In this document: piece by piece, positions 60,691-64,000 of the stretch
Numbering within the stretch: the first letter of the stretch is position 1
How the letters are laid out: each line of letters opens with the position of its first letter
Origin: Calycina herbarum
Lineage: Eukaryota > Ascomycota > Leotiomycetes > Helotiales > Pezizellaceae
Length of the DNA stretch: 64,000 bases
NCBI GenBank assembly: GCA_001414485.1
Contig: LLEY01000041.1
Coordinates: 372,001-436,000 of the forward strand
Direction: 5' to 3'
Position numbers and translations under genes: made by a program
Notes under the pieces: generated by a model
Databases searched by the model: none
Told to the model about the DNA's origin: nothing
Seen by the model: the letters and a program-made list of their open reading frames with translations, nothing else

Positions 60691-60978
60691 TAATAGATAA
60701 AAATGTAGATAAAAGTATAGATAAAAGTATAAATAAAAGTAATAAAAGTAAGGATTATATAGGTAAGGTTAGTAGTGAGATTAGTTAGTAAGTTACTTAA
60801 TTATTTAGTTAGAATACTAATTTTAGTTATCAGATAGTTGTATTTTTAAGCTAAACGATATTAACAAGATAATTAGATAATAAGAGAATAATTAATTTAA
60901 TTATCTGGTACTAAAAAAGAGCACTGCCGATAATAATTATGATTATTCTATTATCCGATAATTAAGCCAAACAGCCCC

Positions 60979-60981
60979 TAA
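60979..60981. repeat. Target-site duplication (taa) of the Harbinger, right
   Basis: It pairs with 25299-25301 and closes the nest. Confidence 0.85.
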
Positions 60982-62587
60982 TGTCGTTTCAGGTGAATAC
61001 TACTTTGTAGCTAGTTCACGTGACCTGGAAAAGGGCTATATAAGAAGGACCTACGTAGCTACTTTTGACAAGACAAGACAAGAATAATACACCACATTTA
61101 GCACCACAAATATGACGTAAAGTCATACCAACATATAATCTAGGTAGATTTTAAAGGCGACTCGGGTGTAATAGTTTTAGATTCTAGACTTAAGCCGTTC
61201 GCTTATGTCGTTGGTGGAACAGAGCCAGACCCCTCTAAACGTAAAATGGATATTACATATGTTTATCTATTGGCTAATATATTTCGAGACATCGAGAAAG
61301 TCTGTGGTTTGGAGGCTGGTAGTGTTTCTCTAGCATGACGGGGAGAGTCTATGGTTAGAAGAATAGTCTGTGGTTGGAAGGATAGTAGTTTTTTTTATGG
61401 TTTTACAGATGTACTTAGGCAGTGCTAGCATTGCATCAATGAATCAAACCCTTTAGCCCTCTTATATTCATAGGCTGGCTTTGTAATATGACTAAAATTA
61501 TATATAAATTGATAGTTGTTGTTGAAAGAGATGGGTCTTGGCGCACCCCACGAAAGAGACATAATGTGATCTAAACATTTAAATAACAACCACTATTCAG
61601 AATTAGTATAGATTAAAGTAATAATCAATTATTATTCAATTAAACTTTTGGCGTTGAGTGCTTATTCAGTATCTTTGAAGTGACAGTGGTACTCCTATAG
61701 CCTACCATAATAAAAGAATATTCACTTACTCAAGAAGTGCAAAGGGTACCCCTACTAGTCTTGTGGACAGAATAGAGCAATCCCAAATAACAATCATCGC
61801 AACATCATCAAGACCTTGCTCAGAAGGCGGGCCACTTCACCTGCCCAACCCACCTGCCCAACTCGCACACCAAATAACAATTGGTCAGTAAAATCAGCAG
61901 AGAAGTACTGATATTGACGACCGGAAATCACTACACTCCTTTTACGCATCAGAAAGTTATTACTTTTGCATAGTATAGTTCAATTTATGAACTACTTTAT
62001 GCATAGTATACTAATTTCACAATCTCACACAGGTCTTAAACCTTCCTCATCAGAACCCCTCAAACGAGTAACATTTCCTCAAACCTTCCTCACCCAGAAT
62101 TCCTAAAATGGCTAAAATAAAGAGGAATTCCTCTTGAAAAACACCAAAATAGGAAAATTTTACTCCGAGAACGTCCACTGGGGAAATTGATGGAGGAGGG
62201 GGTTAGGGGGGCGGGGGAGTGGCCTGCTTCTAGTTGAGTGTGTGATGGGAAGGATGATTTGTTATGGCGTTGGATGGGGGAGTTTATTGGGATTGTGAAA
62301 AGGCGTTTGTTTAACTTTGGGGGAGTCTATGGGAAATTACACGGTTGAGGGACCGCAACACGAGTTGAGAAGTTAGGATGAAGAGTTCGCGGGTATTATT
62401 GGCAGCAACTACATCAGAATATCTCTTGCCAGGGAGTCAAAATCCAGAGATGATTTCCCCAAGACGCCACGCTAAATCGCAAGAAAAATGAAGACTTTCT
62501 TCTCAAGCCCGTCCATGTCCCATCCACAGTCATTCCTAGCTCAATGCTATCTTCTGTACATCCTCTCGAAACGCCAACCCCAAACAA
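60982..62587. other. Right flank of the nest, mostly without genes
   Basis: Apart from the protease-like fragment at 61144-61338 I see no gene. The first 130 bases resemble a promoter (TATA-like ggctatataagaagg near 61,035). The rest is moderately AT-rich and grades into the 3' region of the RNA polymerase III subunit gene. Confidence 0.5.
61144..61338 (+). pseudogene. Fragment of a fungal trypsin-like (GDSG) domain
   Basis: Sixty-four codons run to a TGA after a possible ctag splice acceptor. They read FKGDSGVIVLDSRLKPFAYV, VGGTEPDPSKRK, then YVYLLANIFRDIEKVCG. The GDSG box is the serine-containing motif of trypsin-like peptidases. In many fungal proteins it is followed by a glycine pair and a 'P-A..IF.DIe' helix, as here. 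The catalytic His and Asp parts are not found upstream within 1 kb. It is more likely a remnant, or the last exon of a broken gene, than a working enzyme. Confidence 0.45.
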
Positions 62588-63072
62588 CTAATCTCTCCAT
62601 CGATTAGAGCAACTCATACACTACCCAAAAGTCAGCATCTCATCCAAGCCCCCTCCCCCCAAAAATCAGTTTTAAAATAACTCACCCTGTAAAAATTCGT
62701 CATAGGCTCATCAGCACTCCTGATCTGCACAGAATAATACGCCGCCTCCTCGCCATTACAACCATCCTTCGGACACTGAACTTTCGTCTTGTCCGCCTTG
62801 TCGAATTGAGCCGCTCCACCAAAGACATCATCTTTCTCGACGAATTTGTATTCTTTGCGTTCGTAGAAGCCTTTGTTTTTTATGACGTATTGGTAGGGAC
62901 AGGTTTTGCATTCAAGTCGGTTTTTGCCCGTGTCTTCGGGGGTGGAGGAGTCGTCGGGGACTTTGGAGACGGAGAGGACGTTGGAGCAGGAGGGGCAGAC
63001 TTTGGGAGGTGTTAGTTTGGTGGTTTGTTGATATCTTGAAGGAGTTGGGAGAGGGGGCTTACAGAGGAGCAT
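62588..63072 (-). CDS. rpc11: RNA polymerase III subunit RPC11 (POLR3K / RPC10-type)
   Basis: Three exons (63063-63072, 62686-62999, 62588-62620) encode 118 residues in phase. The first exon has just ten bases (MLL plus one base). It completes the N-terminal zinc ribbon MLLFCPSCSNVLSVSKV, whose second pair of cysteines lies in LECKTCPYQYVI. The C-terminal TFIIS-like ribbon holds VQCPKDGCNGEEAAYYSVQI and the invariant RSADEPMTNFYRC. The 33-base last exon supplies CMSCSNRWRD. The RSADE hairpin is the acidic loop that drives transcript cleavage and aids termination in RNA polymerase III. A reading without splicing gives a plausible but wrong protein lacking both ends. The identification is near-certain. 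Confidence 0.96.
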
Positions 63073-63625
63073 ATTGATTATATTTGTATGGATTTGATGT
63101 GATTGAAGTTGTGTTGTATTCGCGGAGTTCTCAGGGCAATCGCCTTCAAAATAATTTCGAGAGCTGTGGTGAGTCGAGCCTTCCCCTCCATCAAAAATTA
63201 TCTAGCCTTGTCGGCGATAAGAGGGCTCGCATGGCGCTAAGTCACGATTGGCGATCTCCGACGTGAAGGCTGAAGCGCAGTGCCCGCGGTGCGCCGGTGC
63301 GAGCATCAAACAGATGAAAGCGCTTGTATCCCATAACCTCCTGAGCCCATTCACAACCTCAACAACAAGCAGCCTTCCATCCGGACCTGAAGATTACTTT
63401 CGTTTCTCTCTGCCAAAGTCGTGCCTGGCAAATTCACTTCACCAATCACTAGAAATATCCTCAAGAAGTCGGTGAGTTCCCCCTCCATGATCTCCGGAAA
63501 TAGTACTGTTTGACAGAGGGCTGACATGTGGGATTCATGGACAACATACACTCCACACACCTTCAATTTCCGATTTCGAACCCATTTTGAAACGATATTA
63601 AGAGGGGAAAGTGTTAAATTACAAG
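63073..63625. promoter_or_regulatory. Divergent promoter between rpc11 and the ankyrin-type gene
   Basis: There are 553 bases between two opposed start codons. Short frames on both strands here look accidental. Confidence 0.5.
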
Positions 63626-64000
63626 ATGGCAGATCCCCGAGACAAAGGTAGAGAGGCAGAGGAGGATGTCGAGGTACGTAATAAAGTTTACCCCTCGATC
63701 CTGGGAGTGCCAATGTGCCCTTCTATTCACAGTTACACTTGTGGGGTTTCTGCTGGGGTTTCTGCTCAAGAATTTGTGCTGATATATTCATATAGGGTGC
63801 CTCACCATCTGAACAATTAATCGCTGCCTGCCGGGGAAACAATACCGAGCTTCTCCAAGAAATAATAGCCAACGTCGGTTCCGACGAGAAAGCAGCCCTT
63901 CTATTGAACGATACAAAAACCGTATTGGGAAATCATTTATACCACGAAGCAGCATCGCGAGGAAACTGTTCGTTGCCCCTCCCTGTTCCATTTCCACTCC
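63626..64000 (+). CDS. Ankyrin-repeat-type protein, N-terminal part (runs off the window)
   Basis: Exon 1 is 63626-63673 (ADPRDKGREAEEDVE). A 122-bp intron with donor gtacgt and acceptor tatag leads in phase to exon 2 at 63796. The readable part is SEQLIAACRGNNTELLQEII, then LLNDTKTVLGNHLYHEAASR and GN. This matches the first helix-turn-helix of ankyrin repeats ('LIxAaRxGNxELLxeII' and 'G.t.LHeAA..Gn'). A second donor (gttcgt) probably lies right after GN near 63970. The partner and function cannot be named from the fragment. Confidence 0.7.

Larger units (their letters stand above)
25302..60978 (+). mobile_element. PIF/Harbinger DNA transposon hosting all other insertions
   Basis: The ends are imperfect inverted repeats: gggcctgtttagctta on the left and, read inward from the right end, ggggctgtttggctta (two differences in 16). 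They are flanked by a 3-bp TAA duplication at 25299-25301 and 60979-60981, the target preference of this superfamily. Inside are a DDE transposase relic on the plus strand and a Myb/SANT-like relic on the minus strand, the standard two-gene layout. Removing element B, element E, the solo LTR and their target duplications leaves about 3.7 kb. All coding parts are RIP-mutated. This is the oldest layer of the nest. Confidence 0.9.

Noticed and set aside
25302..60978. Centromere as explanation for the AT-rich block
   Set aside because: The block is fully explained by one Harbinger and its insertions and is flanked by active-looking genes within 1-2 kb; fungal regional centromeres can look alike, but nothing here demands one.

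Overview
The window is nuclear DNA of a filamentous ascomycete (Pezizomycotina; Leotiomycetes is plausible but not provable here). The genes carry short introns of about 47-100 bp with GT..AG ends and CTAAC-like branch sites. The set includes fungal-type Pal1, a fungal-style complex I LYR subunit and a secreted S33 peptidase. A large AT-rich block shows the marks of repeat-induced point mutation (RIP): transition-only differences between LTR pairs and CAG/TGG codons turned into TAG.

Positions 1-23,700 form a gene-rich arm. In order: a mitochondrial ACOT9-like double-hotdog acyl-CoA thioesterase (+), a secreted TAP-like S33 peptidase (+), a CorA-like membrane protein (-), a small acidic ORF (-), a RecA/Rad51-fold protein with a decayed Walker A (+), Pal1 (-), RPC19/AC19 of RNA polymerases I and III (+), the complex I LYR subunit NDUFA6 (-), the splicing factor Bud31 (+), Mediator Med31 (+) and a multi-pass membrane protein (-). 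Most exon joins were settled by reading phase and family identity.

Positions 25,302-60,978 are one nest of mobile elements, solved here by target-site duplications. The outer shell is a PIF/Harbinger DNA transposon (TIRs, TSD TAA, DDE transposase plus Myb/SANT-like ORF) of only about 3.7 kb when emptied. A Ty3/Gypsy element, B (TSD gagga), interrupts its transposase. B is split by Gypsy A (TSD ccgcc) and Gypsy C (TSD gtaag). C is itself split by Gypsy D (TSD ccccg), giving four levels. Gypsy E (TSD gctct) and a solo LTR (TSD ttact) sit in the right part of the Harbinger. A, B and C are chromodomain Gypsy elements on the + strand. D and E are a second family on the - strand and carry an extra antisense ORF between pol and the 3' LTR. 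All are RIP-degraded except the solo LTR, which looks almost unmutated.

Positions 60,982-64,000 return to genes: a relic of a fungal trypsin-like domain (GDSG), RNA polymerase III subunit RPC11/POLR3K (-), and the start of an ankyrin-type protein (+) that runs off the window. The housekeeping genes share no operon-like logic. Three of them serve the transcription machinery (RPC19, RPC11, Med31) and one serves splicing (Bud31). Bud31 and the complex I subunit share a divergent promoter of about 240 bp.
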